A DNA stretch of 64,000 nucleotides from Roseburia zhanii (GTDB lineage: Bacteria > Bacillota > Clostridia > Lachnospirales > Lachnospiraceae), in contig NZ_JACOPH010000002.1 of NCBI RefSeq assembly GCF_014287635.1, forward strand, positions 310,001 to 374,000, given 5' to 3'. The notes under the pieces were generated by a model. The model was not told the origin of the DNA. It saw only the letters and a program-made list of their open reading frames with translations, and did no database searches. Positions 1 to 8,608 of this stretch are shown here, in pieces. Each line of letters begins with the position of its first letter. The stretch's first letter is position 1. The translations under genes were made by a program, and so were the position numbers.

Positions 1-3000
1 ACCCATATAAATAAACTTACCTTTTGCTGCATCTACCGGGAAGATACAGGTACTCTGTGTATCGTAAGTCGTGCTTGATCCGTTGTCTGTACAAGGATCA
101 CCTACCGTCGTAAAAGGTCCTAACGGGCTGTCTGCTACAGCATAACTTGCCTGATTCGGATACCAGCCTGTACAGCCGGAAGTCATCAGGTAATATTTTC
201 CATTGTATTTAAACATTGCCGGCGCTTCTCTTGATTCGTCAACAAAGTTTCTCGAGAAATCAACACCTTCTACAGCTTCACCCTGTTTTTTGGCTACATT
301 TGTATACTCATCATTTAATTTTGCAATGTGCATGGTCTGATTTCCATCGGAAGAATAAAGTACATATGCTGTACCATCCTCATCTTTAAAGAGGTTCATA
401 TCACGCACATGACCACCCTCTGAATCGAATCCGTGATCTGCATTTTCATCACAGTTTAATAAATAACTTCCCTGTAACTTGAATGGTCCAAACGGACTGT
501 CAGAAACTGCAACACCGGCTTTTGCTTTTGCGTAGTTTCCTCCGGTAGATTCCGGTGTCTGTCCATCTGCATGGAACCAGATCACATATTTCTTTGTCTT
601 AGCATTGTAAAGCATCTTCGGACGCTCGATCACGCATCCTTCATCAGAATATTCACCTTTCCAGATATCTGCGTAAATATCCCATAAACCACTTTCTTTT
701 GCTTCCTCTTTTGAAACACCTGCGGAACCATACAGATCTGTAAAATAAGAATCTGTTGTAAATTCATCCCAGTCAGTTGCTGTCTTTAAGATATTTCCCA
801 TATCCTTCCAGTTATAAAGGTCTTTGGAAATATATCCGCGGATACCCGGACATGGACGGTAATCATTGGTCTTATCTTCACCAACCCAGTACCAGAATGT
901 ATGCTCATCATCATCGAACGTGCCATTTCCATTGTAATCATAATCATATCTGATCTGCTGGATCTGGCCGCCATGTGCCTGGATCACATTGCCTTCTGTA
1001 TCATACATAACTGTTCCATCTACACCAGAGAAAGAGCTCTTTTCTCCGACCTCAACTAATGCGTTATAAGCATCTTCAAGTGCATAAGCTGCATCACGTA
1101 ATTTTACTCTGTCTGTAGTACCATCATCTACAAGTGCCTGTGCTGCTGCCATTGCTGCATCAAAAGCTGCTTTTGTCTTTTCAGAATAAGTCTTTCCATC
1201 TGTCAGTCCTTTGTAGTAAGCAATTTTCTCACTTATGCCTGACATGGTTCCATATAATTTGATCTCTGCGATATTACAGTTTGCACTGCTGTCGCCTTCC
1301 GGTACTGCATATTTGATATAACGGTAAGAACCTGCTAAATCATCTAATGCAGCTACTGTAATGGAACCTGCGGATGGCGTATTTGTGATCGTATATAATT
1401 TTGTCCATGTTGTATTATCTGTAGATCCATAGAAAGATGCATTGACACATCTGCCGCCAAAACCGCTTCTCGGTGCGTAACCTACTGCTACGATATCTTT
1501 TGCTTCACCAAGATCGATCGTCAGATATCCATTACTTACACCATCAAAGAATGTGCTGTAGTTTCCATCGATAACTTTATCCGGTGTATTGACTGTACTG
1601 TCCTTCCAAGGTGTACTTCCTGTTACGGCTGCCCCATCTAAAGAAAGTTCTTTTAAGAACGCATCATCATAACCGTAATCATCTGTTGATGCATCATAAG
1701 TAATTCCATCGATCGTATAAGTTGTAATGGAATTAGCTTTTACGGTTGCTGTAAAATATTTACCTGTTGTGTTTACTTTGATATCATCAGACGCTGCTAC
1801 ATCTGCCCAGCGTTCTCCATCAGTGGTTGTTCTGGTTGTATAATCTGCTTTATCAGCTTTCCCACTTGTACGGTTTGCTGTTACATTCGTTCCTACCGTA
1901 GCAAAGCTCTTAAGATCAAACTTCCATGTCTGGTCTGTTTTATCTGTATTGATCGCAACGATAACAACTTTTCCTTCATTTGGATCATATGCTGCTAAGG
2001 TGTTGCCATCTGATCCGATGATCGCATATCCCGGTTTGATATATTTTGAGAACTGTCCAAATGCATCATATTTCTTTGTATATGCAATCTTGCTGTTATC
2101 ATGGTCTGCATATGCGATTCCCCAGTAGCCTGCATTTAAATCTACTGCTGCATACAGATCATCCATAGATGCAAAATCATTGTTACTGTTTGGCCATAAT
2201 GTTGTCTTTGTCGTGCTGTCTGAATGCATATCGATCGCATTCCAAAGAATCCATGCGGAAGACTTTAAGCCCTTTAAGTCTGTCATGATCCTCTGTGCAA
2301 GTCCTAATGCTGCGGTCATTTCACCGGCATCTGTTCCTGCTGTATAAGCACCATCTACTTCAGACATCCACAGGTTTTCACCTGCTTCTTCTGCTGTTTT
2401 TCTTAATTCTTCACGTTTTGAACCGCTGTATGTATGTGTATCGATTCTTGTTACAACATTCTTTGCTGCATTTGATAAAGAACCATAGTTTGTAATGGCT
2501 GAATCAATGCTTGTTTCATCTGATGCTGAAAAAATGATATTCTCTAATGCTTTTACATTGTCATTATCAGATGCTGCGATCTGTGCACGTAATTCCTTTG
2601 CAAACGCCACAATGATCTCTGACTGTGAACGGCCCGGATCAAAATGACAGCCTTCCTGTTTATTGCTGTTTGCACCCCAGTAATTGGTATCCGGCTCATT
2701 CATAGGTGTTGTACTCTGGAAATCGATCACACCTTCCTTAGCCCAATGTACAATGACATCTGACATATATGCTGCAAATGCATTGTAGGAATCTTTACGG
2801 AGATTGTCTACACTTGAATTTGTATTTCCCGAACTACATCCGCTTTCTGTCATAAAATATGGCGGTGAATTAGAAAATGCTTCTGCAATAAAATCTTTTC
2901 CACTTGCCTTTGCTGCTGCGATCAGAACGTTCATCTGGTTCTTATCAGCATTCCAGTCATAGTTCCATGCATAACCACATTCTTCATCTACTCTGGTAAA

Positions 3001-3471
3001 CTCTGACTTATATTCTTCAATCGTCTTTTTTGATGTGTCAATCTTTGTTACATCTGTGGCATATCCCGGTACTGCGGAATCAGAACGGACGATATGTGCT
3101 TTATGCCAGTATTCACTGCCATCATCTTCTGTTCCGACATTGTCACCACCACCGACATTATAACGGCCAATATTCATTTCCAGTCCATTATCACCGAAAA
3201 ATGCGTTTGCCGCCTCATCTGTTAATTTTGCATTATAACCAATACGGTTCGCCCACCAGCAAAGGGAAGTTCCCCAGCCTTCAAACTCACCAAATCCATC
3301 TTCATCCGTATCATGGAACGCAGATGCATCTCCTGGCTGTAACCGGATCGTCTTATCTGCTGTAACAGCCGTATCAGCAAATACGGTCATATCCATACTG
3401 CTTACCGGCAATGCAGTTACAAACAGTGCACTTGCAGTTACAAAACCCAACACTTTTTTGAGTCCCTTCAT
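1..3471 (-). CDS. Secreted GH30-CBM32-like-FIVAR-GH43 arabinogalactan-degrading enzyme (C-terminus outside window)
   Basis: Open from the ATG at 3471 to the window edge (1157 codons, no stop seen), so the end of the protein is missing. AAAAGGAGG lies just upstream. Residues 1 to about 33 form a signal peptide ending near VFA. Residues about 45-560 are GH30-like, with WGTSLCWWANRIG near the start, a presumed acid/base Glu259 in MNEPD, and a presumed nucleophile Glu371 in WMSEVDG. A discoidin/CBM32-like domain follows (about 598-741), then a FIVAR helical domain (about 742-806). From about 815 there is a GH43-like propeller (NVIQAHGGQ, WYWVGED, ERPKMLYN), resembling the subfamily that contains exo-beta-1,3-galactanases. 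Known members of these families cut beta-1,6- and beta-1,3-galactan, so I infer action outside the cell on type II arabinogalactan. Substrate is inferred from family resemblance only. Confidence 0.85.
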   Translation of the reverse strand, partial: MKGLKKVLGFVTASALFVTALPVSSMDMTVFADTAVTADKTIRLQPGDASAFHDTDEDGFGEFEGWGTSLCWWANRIGYNAKLTDEAANAFFGDNGLEMNIGRYNVGGGDNVGTEDDGSEYWHKAHIVRSDSAVPGYATDVTKIDTSKKTIEEYKSEFTRVDEECGYAWNYDWNADKNQMNVLIAAAKASGKDFIAEAFSNSPPYFMTESGCSSGNTNSSVDNLRKDSYNAFAAYMSDVIVHWAKEGVIDFQSTTPMNEPDTNYWGANSNKQEGCHFDPGRSQSEIIVAFAKELRAQIAASDNDNVKALENIIFSASDETSIDSAITNYGSLSNAAKNVVTRIDTHTYSGSKREELRKTAEEAGENLWMSEVDGAYTAGTDAGEMTAALGLAQRIMTDLKGLKSSAWILWNAIDMHSDSTTKTTLWPNSNNDFASMDDLYAAVDLNAGYWGIAYADHDNSKIAYTKKYDAFGQFSKYIKPGYAIIGSDGNTLAAYDPNEGKVVIVAINTDKTDQTWKFDLKSFATVGTNVTANRTSGKADKADYTTRTTTDGERWADVAASDDIKVNTTGKYFTATVKANSITTYTIDGITYDASTDDYGYDDAFLKELSLDGAAVTGSTPWKDSTVNTPDKVIDGNYSTFFDGVSNGYLTIDLGEAKDIVAVGYAPRSGFGGRCVNASFYGSTDNTTWTKLYTITNTPSAGSITVAALDDLAGSYRYIKYAVPEGDSSANCNIAEIKLYGTMSGISEKIAYYKGLTDGKTYSEKTKAAFDAAMAAAQALVDDGTTDRVKLRDAAYALEDAYNALVEVGEKSSFSGVDGTVMYDTEGNVIQAHGGQIQQIRYDYDYNGNGTFDDDEHTFWYWVGEDKTNDYRPCPGIRGYISKDLYNWKDMGNILKTATDWDEFTTDSYFTDLYGSAGVSKEEAKESGLWDIYADIWKGEYSDEGCVIERPKMLYNAKTKKYVIWFHADGQTPESTGGNYAKAKAGVAVSDSPFGPFKLQGSYLLNCDENADHGFDSEGGHVRDMNLFKDEDGTAYVLYSSDGNQTMHIAKLNDEYTNVAKKQGEAVEGVDFSRNFVDESREAPAMFKYNGKYYLMTSGCTGWYPNQASYAVADSPLGPFTTVGDPCTDNGSSTTYDTQSTCIFPVDAAKGKFIYMG

Positions 3472-3486
3472 ATTTTTCCTCCTTTT

Positions 3487-3498
3487 GGCAATATTGCC
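3487..3498. promoter_or_regulatory. Perfect 12-bp palindrome in the glycanase leader
   Basis: GGCAATATTGCC is a perfect palindrome lying between the predicted transcription start and the ribosome binding site of the GH30-GH43 gene. It could be a repressor operator. It has no T-run, so it is not a terminator. Confidence 0.3.
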
Positions 3499-3525
3499 AG
3501 CTTTCCCATATATTTCACATATACT

Positions 3526-3554
3526 ATCTTATATAATATTGCATATTTTTTCAA
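3526..3554 (-). promoter_or_regulatory. Probable sigma-A promoter of the GH30-GH43 gene
   Basis: On the minus strand TTGAAA (3549-3554) and TAAGAT (3526-3531) are separated by 17 bases, about 55 bases upstream of the ATG at 3471. This fits a sigma-A promoter. Confidence 0.6.
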
Positions 3555-3559
3555 TGCAG

Positions 3560-3600
3560 TTTTTAGTAAAAGTTTACTTTTTATGGCATTTTTAGTAAAA
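3560..3600 (-). promoter_or_regulatory. Direct repeat upstream of the -35 box, possible activator site
   Basis: The 12-mer TTTTTAGTAAAA occurs at 3560-3571 and again at 3589-3600, same orientation, 29 bases apart, ending six bases before the -35 box of the glycanase gene. Direct repeats abutting a -35 box are typical of AraC-type activator sites. No regulator gene is seen nearby, so the assignment is inference. Confidence 0.4.
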
Positions 3601-3617
3601 ATAAATAAGTTTTTTGT

Positions 3618-4118
3618 ATGATTTTTGTGCGGTTTGTCTTTTTTTCATTTTTTTCTTATATAAGGTATATTTTTATCGTTCCTGCACACACTTCTTTTAT
3701 GAAAAAACATCATTTTGAAAAAAACTTTGCCATCTGCGGACTGACCGGATGGTGTATGGAGATCATCTATACTTCTCTTGGATCTTTCAGTAAAAAAGAT
3801 AAAACTTTAACCGGGAACACTTCGATCTGGATGTTTCCGATCTATGGCATGGCATCCCTGATCGGGGAATTATATCCTTATATAAAAAAATATCCACTGC
3901 TTTTACGCAGTGGAATCTATGGGATCGGTATTATTTCTTTTGAATATTTCAGTGGAAGTTTCTTAAAGAAACACAAACTCTGCCCCTGGGACTATAGCAA
4001 TGCAAAACTCAATATCAACGGACTGATCCGTTTAGACTATCTCCCTCTGTGGATGGGAGCCGGTCTGCTCTTTGAACATATTCTCTGCCACTTACAGGAC
4101 CATAATAATGAACCATGA
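3618..4118 (+). CDS. CmpB-family (putative ABC transporter permease type IV) membrane protein
   Basis: 166 residues, or 139 if translation starts at the ATG at 3699 (MKKHHFEKN); neither start has a clear ribosome site. The pattern CGLTGWCMEIIYTSL, then TSIWMFPIYGMASL, EYFSGSFLKK and CPWDYS matches the PF06541 family of small multi-pass membrane proteins common in Clostridia and annotated as putative ABC-transporter type IV. Four hydrophobic segments can be seen. It is transcribed divergently from the glycanase gene and convergently with the PH-like gene. The biological role of this family is not established. Confidence 0.7.
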   Translation: MIFVRFVFFSFFSYIRYIFIVPAHTSFMKKHHFEKNFAICGLTGWCMEIIYTSLGSFSKKDKTLTGNTSIWMFPIYGMASLIGELYPYIKKYPLLLRSGIYGIGIISFEYFSGSFLKKHKLCPWDYSNAKLNINGLIRLDYLPLWMGAGLLFEHILCHLQDHNNEP

Positions 4119-4137
4119 CTACTGCAGTGGATCAATC

Positions 4138-4164
4138 GTTACTGTTCACTCCGTAAGCAGTAAC
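4138..4164. repeat. Short hairpin repeat, GTTACTG...CAGTAAC type (copy 1)
   Basis: GTTACTGTTCAC, loop TCC, then GTAAGCAGTAAC: a near-perfect 12-bp stem between two convergent genes. The same element recurs at 4704-4730. No T-run follows, so a role as intrinsic terminator is doubtful. Confidence 0.6.
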
Positions 4165-4166
4165 GA

Positions 4167-4559
4167 TCAATCATCTAATGCATCTGCTCCGATATCGATC
4201 GTATTGACAGTTCTCCGTCTCATACGTGCCTCTTCAGATGCATCTAATATGTAATTTTTAATCTCTTTTGCATGTTTGATATGGATCAGTTTCAGATCAG
4301 GATGTGTGACATCACCGGAAAAACATTCGATGCTGCCTAAACCGAAAATCTTCTCTCCTATTGTCTGTGTCAGTCTGACATCCTGTATCTTATACATGTA
4401 ACAGTCGTTCTCTGTTGTCTTTAACAGACCTTCGTCAATCGTCAGTACAGATGGTGTAATGGTATATTTTGTAAATGTCCACGGTAAGCCAAAAAATAAA
4501 AGACGCTTTCTTTCCTTATACATGATTTCTTCATTATTATCTTTTCTGTTATCTGCCAT
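4167..4559 (-). CDS. Bacterial PH-like domain protein
   Basis: 130 residues. After a charged N-terminus the sequence (KRLLFFGLPWTFTKYTI, then SVLTIDEGLLKTTENDCYMYKIQDVRL, then FGLGSIECFSGD) has the strand pattern of the bacterial PH (bPH2, YdbS/YdbT-like) fold, in which a short peptide loop reports how a protein is displayed or complexed. There is no membrane segment here, unlike the full YdbT type. The ATG at 4559 is preceded by AAGGGAGAA. It is a single-gene unit converging on the CmpB-like gene. Molecular function is unknown. Confidence 0.6.
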   Translation of the reverse strand: MADNRKDNNEEIMYKERKRLLFFGLPWTFTKYTITPSVLTIDEGLLKTTENDCYMYKIQDVRLTQTIGEKIFGLGSIECFSGDVTHPDLKLIHIKHAKEIKNYILDASEEARMRRRTVNTIDIGADALDD

Positions 4560-4592
4560 GATATTGTTCTCCCTTTCAAATTCTTCAAATTA

Positions 4593-4696
4593 GTTGATAC
4601 ACGAATTGCTCCGCTGCGTGGCAGTTCCCGCAATTCTGCACACCTTTGGAATCCGTTCATTTTCCAAGGAAAATGACTTTTGACCCTTGTATCAAC
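4593..4696. repeat. Structured intergenic repeat bracketed by GTTGATAC/GTATCAAC
   Basis: GTTGATAC (4593-4600) pairs with GTATCAAC (4689-4696). Between them are two further hairpins: GAATTGC (4603-4609) with GCAATTC (4630-4636), and CATTTTCC-AA-GGAAAATG (4658-4675). Together they could form a three-way junction. The first hairpin has a clear relative at 13735-13768. Confidence 0.6.
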
Positions 4697-4703
4697 ATAG
4701 TAC

Positions 4704-4730
4704 GTTACTGTTCACTCCGTGAGCAGTAAC
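4704..4730. repeat. Short hairpin repeat, GTTACTG...CAGTAAC type (copy 2)
   Basis: GTTACTGTTCAC, loop TCC, GTGAGCAGTAAC: a 12-bp stem with one G-T pair, differing by one base from the copy at 4138-4164. Confidence 0.6.
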
Positions 4731-4732
4731 TC

Positions 4733-4774
4733 GTGATTTTTACATGAAAGTTCGCTTTGCGAAGCAAAAATCAC
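4733..4774. repeat. Hairpin GTGATTTTT...AAAAATCAC
   Basis: A perfect 9-bp inverted repeat encloses a second small stem (TTCGC/GCGAA). It directly follows the GTTACTG hairpin, and no gene is visible in 4560-5000 other than these folded elements and the pyrB promoter. Confidence 0.5.
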
Positions 4775-4876
4775 CACTTGAATCACTTTCTTACGCAGTC
4801 AGACAGTAAATGTCTGTCTGCTGTGTGAACTGTAACCATAGTACCATAATCATTTCTGAAAGAAAACATTTTTTTC

Positions 4877-4905
4877 TTGCAATTTCTGTTTTGAGGGTAT
4901 ATGAT
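4877..4905 (+). promoter_or_regulatory. pyrB promoter
   Basis: TTGCAA (4877-4882), 17-base spacer, TATGAT (4900-4905), giving a leader of about 90 bases before pyrB. I see no PyrR-type anti-terminator fold in that leader. Confidence 0.65.
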
Positions 4906-5000
4906 AGTAAAAATGCCGCAAAGAAAATTTCTGCATCAGGATTTTTTTTTGCCCATTTATGAATAAATTTTATCATTTATCATCATGAAGGAGGACTTTT

Positions 5001-5915
5001 ATGCGTCATTTAATGAGCCCGTTAGACCTCTCTGTAGAAGAATTAGATGAACTTCTTACTCTGGCTAACGACATCGAAAAAAATCCCCGGAAATATGCCC
5101 ATGCATGTGAAGGAAAGAAGCTGGCAACCTGTTTTTATGAGCCGAGCACACGTACAAGACTTAGTTTTGAATCTGCCATGTTAAATCTTGGTGGTTCTGT
5201 TTTAGGTTTTTCAAGTGCAGACAGCAGTTCCGCTGCAAAAGGTGAAAGCGTTTCTGATACAATCCGTGTTATTTCCTGCTTCGCAGATATCTGTGCTATG
5301 CGTCATCCGAAAGAGGGTGCACCTCTTGTAGCTTCTTCTAAATCTTCTATTCCAGTCATCAATGCCGGTGATGGTGGTCATCAGCATCCAACCCAGACAC
5401 TTACCGATCTTCTTACGATCCGTTCCTTAAAAGGACGCTTAGATCATTTAAAGATCGGACTCTGCGGTGATTTAAAATTCGGACGTACCGTACACTCTCT
5501 CATCCATGCCTTAACCCGTTATCCGGGCGTAGAATTTGTACTGATCTCACCGGAAGAACTGCGGGTTCCTGACTATATCAGAGAAGATGTTTTAAAGAAA
5601 AACAATATTCCATTTAAAGAATTAGAACGGTTAGAAGATGCCCTTCCTGAACTTGACATTTTATATATGACCCGTGTACAGAAAGAACGTTTCTTCAATG
5701 AGGAAGATTATGTACGCATGAAAGATTTCTATATTTTAACAAAGGACAAACTCTCCCTTGCAAGGAAAGATATGCTGATCTTACATCCCCTTCCTCGTGT
5801 AAATGAAATTTCTGTTGAAGTCGATGACGATCCAAGAGCTGCATATTTTAAGCAGGTACAGTATGGTGTCTATGTCCGGATGGCGTTAATTCTCACCCTG
5901 TTGAAATGGAGGTAA
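5001..5915 (+). CDS. pyrB: Aspartate carbamoyltransferase, catalytic subunit
   Basis: 304 residues, the usual length. It joins carbamoyl phosphate to aspartate, the first committed step of pyrimidine synthesis, in the cytoplasm. The carbamoyl-phosphate loop STRTR is at residues 49-53, the HPTQ motif lies mid-protein and HPLPR near the C-terminus. GGAGG precedes the ATG. The regulatory subunit gene starts five bases after the stop, so the pair forms one operon and probably an enteric-type holoenzyme (two catalytic trimers, three regulatory dimers) subject to allosteric nucleotide control. Confidence 0.97.
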   Translation: MRHLMSPLDLSVEELDELLTLANDIEKNPRKYAHACEGKKLATCFYEPSTRTRLSFESAMLNLGGSVLGFSSADSSSAAKGESVSDTIRVISCFADICAMRHPKEGAPLVASSKSSIPVINAGDGGHQHPTQTLTDLLTIRSLKGRLDHLKIGLCGDLKFGRTVHSLIHALTRYPGVEFVLISPEELRVPDYIREDVLKKNNIPFKELERLEDALPELDILYMTRVQKERFFNEEDYVRMKDFYILTKDKLSLARKDMLILHPLPRVNEISVEVDDDPRAAYFKQVQYGVYVRMALILTLLKWR

Positions 5916-5919
5916 TCAT

Positions 5920-6363
5920 ATGTTAAATATCAGTGGTATCCACGAAGGTTTCGTACTTGACCATATCAAGGCAGGTATGAGTATGTCGATCTATAAATAT
6001 CTGAAATTAGAGCAGCTTGACTGTCCTGTTGCTATTATCAAAAATGCCAAAAGTAATAAAATGGGTAAAAAAGACATCATCAAAGTCGAGTGTCCGATCG
6101 ATGCCCTGGATCTTGATATCCTCGGATTTATCGATCACAATATCACCGTCAATATCATTCAGAATGATGAGATTGTTGAGAAAAAAGAACTGCATCTGCC
6201 AAAACAGATCGTCAATGTGATCAACTGTAAGAATCCACGCTGTATCACTTCGATTGAACAGGAACTTGACCAGATCTTTATTTTGACAGATTCCAAAAAA
6301 GAGATCTATCGCTGCAAATACTGCGAAGAACAACAGAAGAAAAAAATAAATATCACACGTTAA
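5920..6363 (+). CDS. pyrI: Aspartate carbamoyltransferase, regulatory subunit
   Basis: 147 residues. The N-terminal part corresponds to the nucleotide-binding domain of PyrI; the C-terminal part carries the four zinc cysteines (NCKNPRC and YRCKYC), which hold the domain that contacts PyrB. It follows pyrB with a four-base gap and is followed by an intrinsic terminator, so the operon is just pyrBI. The other pyrimidine genes are not in the window. Confidence 0.96.
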   Translation: MLNISGIHEGFVLDHIKAGMSMSIYKYLKLEQLDCPVAIIKNAKSNKMGKKDIIKVECPIDALDLDILGFIDHNITVNIIQNDEIVEKKELHLPKQIVNVINCKNPRCITSIEQELDQIFILTDSKKEIYRCKYCEEQQKKKINITR

Positions 6364-6368
6364 CACAG

Positions 6369-6410
6369 GCACCGGAAAGCTTAAAATATGTTTTCCGGTG
6401 CTTATTTTTA
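6369..6410 (+). terminator. pyrBI terminator
   Basis: GCACCGGAAA (6369-6378) pairs with TTTTCCGGTGC (6391-6401), followed by TTATTTTTA. Confidence 0.85.
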
Positions 6411-6414
6411 CTTT

Positions 6415-6443
6415 TTGACACTGCCATTATAATATGTTAGAAT
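6415..6443 (+). promoter_or_regulatory. glmS promoter
   Basis: TTGACA (6415-6420), 17 bases, TAGAAT (6438-6443). Transcription should start near 6450, just ahead of the ribozyme. Confidence 0.75.
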
Positions 6444-6449
6444 AAGACA

Positions 6450-6625
6450 ATTCGTGCTGGGAGGACATGAATTTCGAAAAGTTAGAAACTTTAGCGCCAT
6501 GCACCAGTGGGGTACGGATAACATACACTGGTTGACGAGGATTCAGGTGATCGAAGGTTCGGCGGATGCCTGAACGTGACAGGCGGTCACGTATGCAGCA
6601 GTCAAAAAGAAAAGGTGACTTTTTA
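6450..6625 (+). ncRNA. glmS glucosamine-6-phosphate-activated ribozyme
   Basis: The 230-base leader of glmS contains the conserved ribozyme core: AGCGCC at 6493-6498, GGGGTA, TTGACGAGGATT, and a 3' stem AGTCA/TGACT at about 6599-6618. Cleavage is expected between A6493 and G6494. In this family bound GlcN6P acts as coenzyme for self-cleavage, and the cut mRNA is degraded, which lowers GlmS when amino sugar is plentiful. The position directly upstream of glmS confirms the call. Confidence 0.93.
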
Positions 6626-6683
6626 ACAAAGCTTCTGCAAACCGTCTGATAATCATAAAATTGAATAAAAGGAGATTTTTAAT

Positions 6684-8498
6684 ATGTGTGGAATTATAGG
6701 ATTTACCGGAAAAAGGGAAGCACAGAGTATTTTATTAGACGGTCTTGCAAGTTTGGAATACCGCGGCTATGACAGTGCAGGTATTGCTTATTTCAAAGAC
6801 ACCGGAAAGATTTCCATTCGGAAAACGGTCGGAAAAGTTGCTGATCTGCGTGCGATCTGTGATGATGACAACAACTCGACCTGTGGAATCGGTCATACCC
6901 GCTGGGCAACACATGGAGGTGTTACAAATGCCAATGCACATCCACACAAGGTTGGAAATGTTGCTCTGATCCATAACGGCATTATCGAAAACTATCACGA
7001 ACTTGTCGAAACATATGACCTGCAGTCCCAGTTGATCTCAGAAACAGATACTGAAGTTGCTGCTGCTCTTTTCAACAAGCTCTATAATGGAGATCCGGAG
7101 GCAACGATCAAAAAAGCGGTAAAACTGTTCTGCGGTTCGTTTGCTTTTTGTATCATGTTTAAAGATCATCCGGGAAAGATCTATGCTGTCCGTAATGTAA
7201 GCCCGATGGTAGCTACTTACTGCAAGGAAGGTTCGTTTATCGCTTCTGACCTGACAGCATTTATCGCATATAGCAAACGCTATTTTATCGTACCGGAATA
7301 TCATATCCTGACAATGTCCGCAGATGGTATCTTGTTACATGATCTTGACGGTCATGCCGTGGAACCGGAATATTTAGAAGTAAACTGGGACGTTACTGCT
7401 GCCCAGAAAGAAGGATATCCGCATTATATGTTAAAAGAGATCCATGAACAGCCGGCTGCGATCACTCGTACGATCGCTCCAAGGATCAAAAACGGCTTAC
7501 CGGATTTTACAGAAGATGCCATACCGGATTCTTTCTTTGAAAACTGTTCGGATATCACTGTAGTTGCCTGCGGTACTGCAATGTATGCAGGAATGGTCGG
7601 AAGAACACTGATCCAGAGTATGCTTAAAATCCCTGTAACGGTAGCGATCGCTTCGGAGTTCCGCTATGAAGAACCTGTGATCGGTGAAAACTCCATGGTC
7701 ATCGTCGTATCACAGTCCGGTGAAACGATCGATACACTTGAAGCACTCCGCCTTGCAAACAAATATACGAAAAAGACTTTAGCGATCGTAAATGTAAAAG
7801 GTTCTTCGATCGCAAGGGAAAGCAATTATGTGCTTTATACCCATGCAGGCCCTGAAATTGCAGTTGCAAGTACCAAAGCATATACCGTACAGGTTGCAAG
7901 TTTCTATCTGTTAGCATGTAAACTCGGTCTTGTACTGCATAAGATTGACGAAACCTATGCAAAAGATTTTATCGCGACCTTACAGAAAGTACCTGACACG
8001 ATCGCACCACTCATTGAGCAGGCTGATACGATCGAGCAGTTGACAAAACGTATGATCAATGCACAGAATGCATTCTTTATCGGCCGTGGACTTGATTATA
8101 CACTTTCCATGGAAGGTGCTTTAAAATTAAAAGAGATTTCTTACATTCATGCGGAGGCTTATGCTGCCGGTGAATTAAAACATGGAACGATCGCACTGAT
8201 CAGTGAAGGTGTTCCTGTGATCGCTGTTGCATCCCAGCAGCATGTATACAGTAAAGTGATTTCTAATATCCGCGAGGTAAAGGCAAGAGGTGCTTATGTC
8301 ATTCTCTTAAGCAAAGATCAGTCCATTACAGATAACTCCATCTGTGATGTACATTTACAGCTTCCAGATACACCGGATGCATTTGCAATCTTCTCTGCGG
8401 TTGTGATCTTCCAGTTGATCGCGTACTATGCTTCTGTCGGCAAAGGATTGAATCCTGACCAGCCAAGAAACTTAGCAAAATCGGTTACTGTAGAATAA
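6684..8498 (+). CDS. glmS: Glutamine-fructose-6-phosphate aminotransferase (isomerizing)
   Basis: 604 residues, full length. It makes glucosamine 6-phosphate from fructose 6-phosphate and glutamine, the entry point to peptidoglycan amino sugars. The N-terminal glutaminase domain starts MCGIIGFTG with nucleophile Cys2 exposed after Met removal and includes GHTRWATHG. Two SIS sugar-isomerase domains follow (VVACGTAMYAG, SQSGETIDT, STKAYTVQ), and the protein ends in the conserved PRNLAKSVTVE. AAAAGGAG precedes the start. Control is by the upstream ribozyme; a terminator follows. Confidence 0.98.
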   Translation: MCGIIGFTGKREAQSILLDGLASLEYRGYDSAGIAYFKDTGKISIRKTVGKVADLRAICDDDNNSTCGIGHTRWATHGGVTNANAHPHKVGNVALIHNGIIENYHELVETYDLQSQLISETDTEVAAALFNKLYNGDPEATIKKAVKLFCGSFAFCIMFKDHPGKIYAVRNVSPMVATYCKEGSFIASDLTAFIAYSKRYFIVPEYHILTMSADGILLHDLDGHAVEPEYLEVNWDVTAAQKEGYPHYMLKEIHEQPAAITRTIAPRIKNGLPDFTEDAIPDSFFENCSDITVVACGTAMYAGMVGRTLIQSMLKIPVTVAIASEFRYEEPVIGENSMVIVVSQSGETIDTLEALRLANKYTKKTLAIVNVKGSSIARESNYVLYTHAGPEIAVASTKAYTVQVASFYLLACKLGLVLHKIDETYAKDFIATLQKVPDTIAPLIEQADTIEQLTKRMINAQNAFFIGRGLDYTLSMEGALKLKEISYIHAEAYAAGELKHGTIALISEGVPVIAVASQQHVYSKVISNIREVKARGAYVILLSKDQSITDNSICDVHLQLPDTPDAFAIFSAVVIFQLIAYYASVGKGLNPDQPRNLAKSVTVE

Positions 8499-8514
8499 AC
8501 AGAGAACGATCACA

Positions 8515-8560
8515 AAAAAGCACAAAACCGGATTTTTTTAAACGGTTTTGTGCTTTTCTT
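8515..8560. terminator. Bidirectional terminator between glmS and the O-antigen-ligase-like gene
   Basis: AAAAGCACAAAACCG (about 8516-8530) pairs with CGGTTTTGTGCTTTT (8543-8557), with T-runs on both strands, between two convergent genes. Confidence 0.8.
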
Positions 8561-8608
8561 ATATCTGCTGTTTTTATTTTCTTCTTGTAACTATCCGGTC
8601 CTTCCATA

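Noticed and set aside
786..3365. Small reading frames within the GH30-GH43 region (786-974 minus, 2295-2495 plus, 3030-3365 plus)
   Set aside because: All are shadows in other frames or on the opposite strand of the long continuous minus-strand gene.
4791..4976. 61-residue minus-strand frame upstream of pyrB
   Set aside because: No ribosome site, overlaps the pyrB promoter, sequence unlike a protein family.
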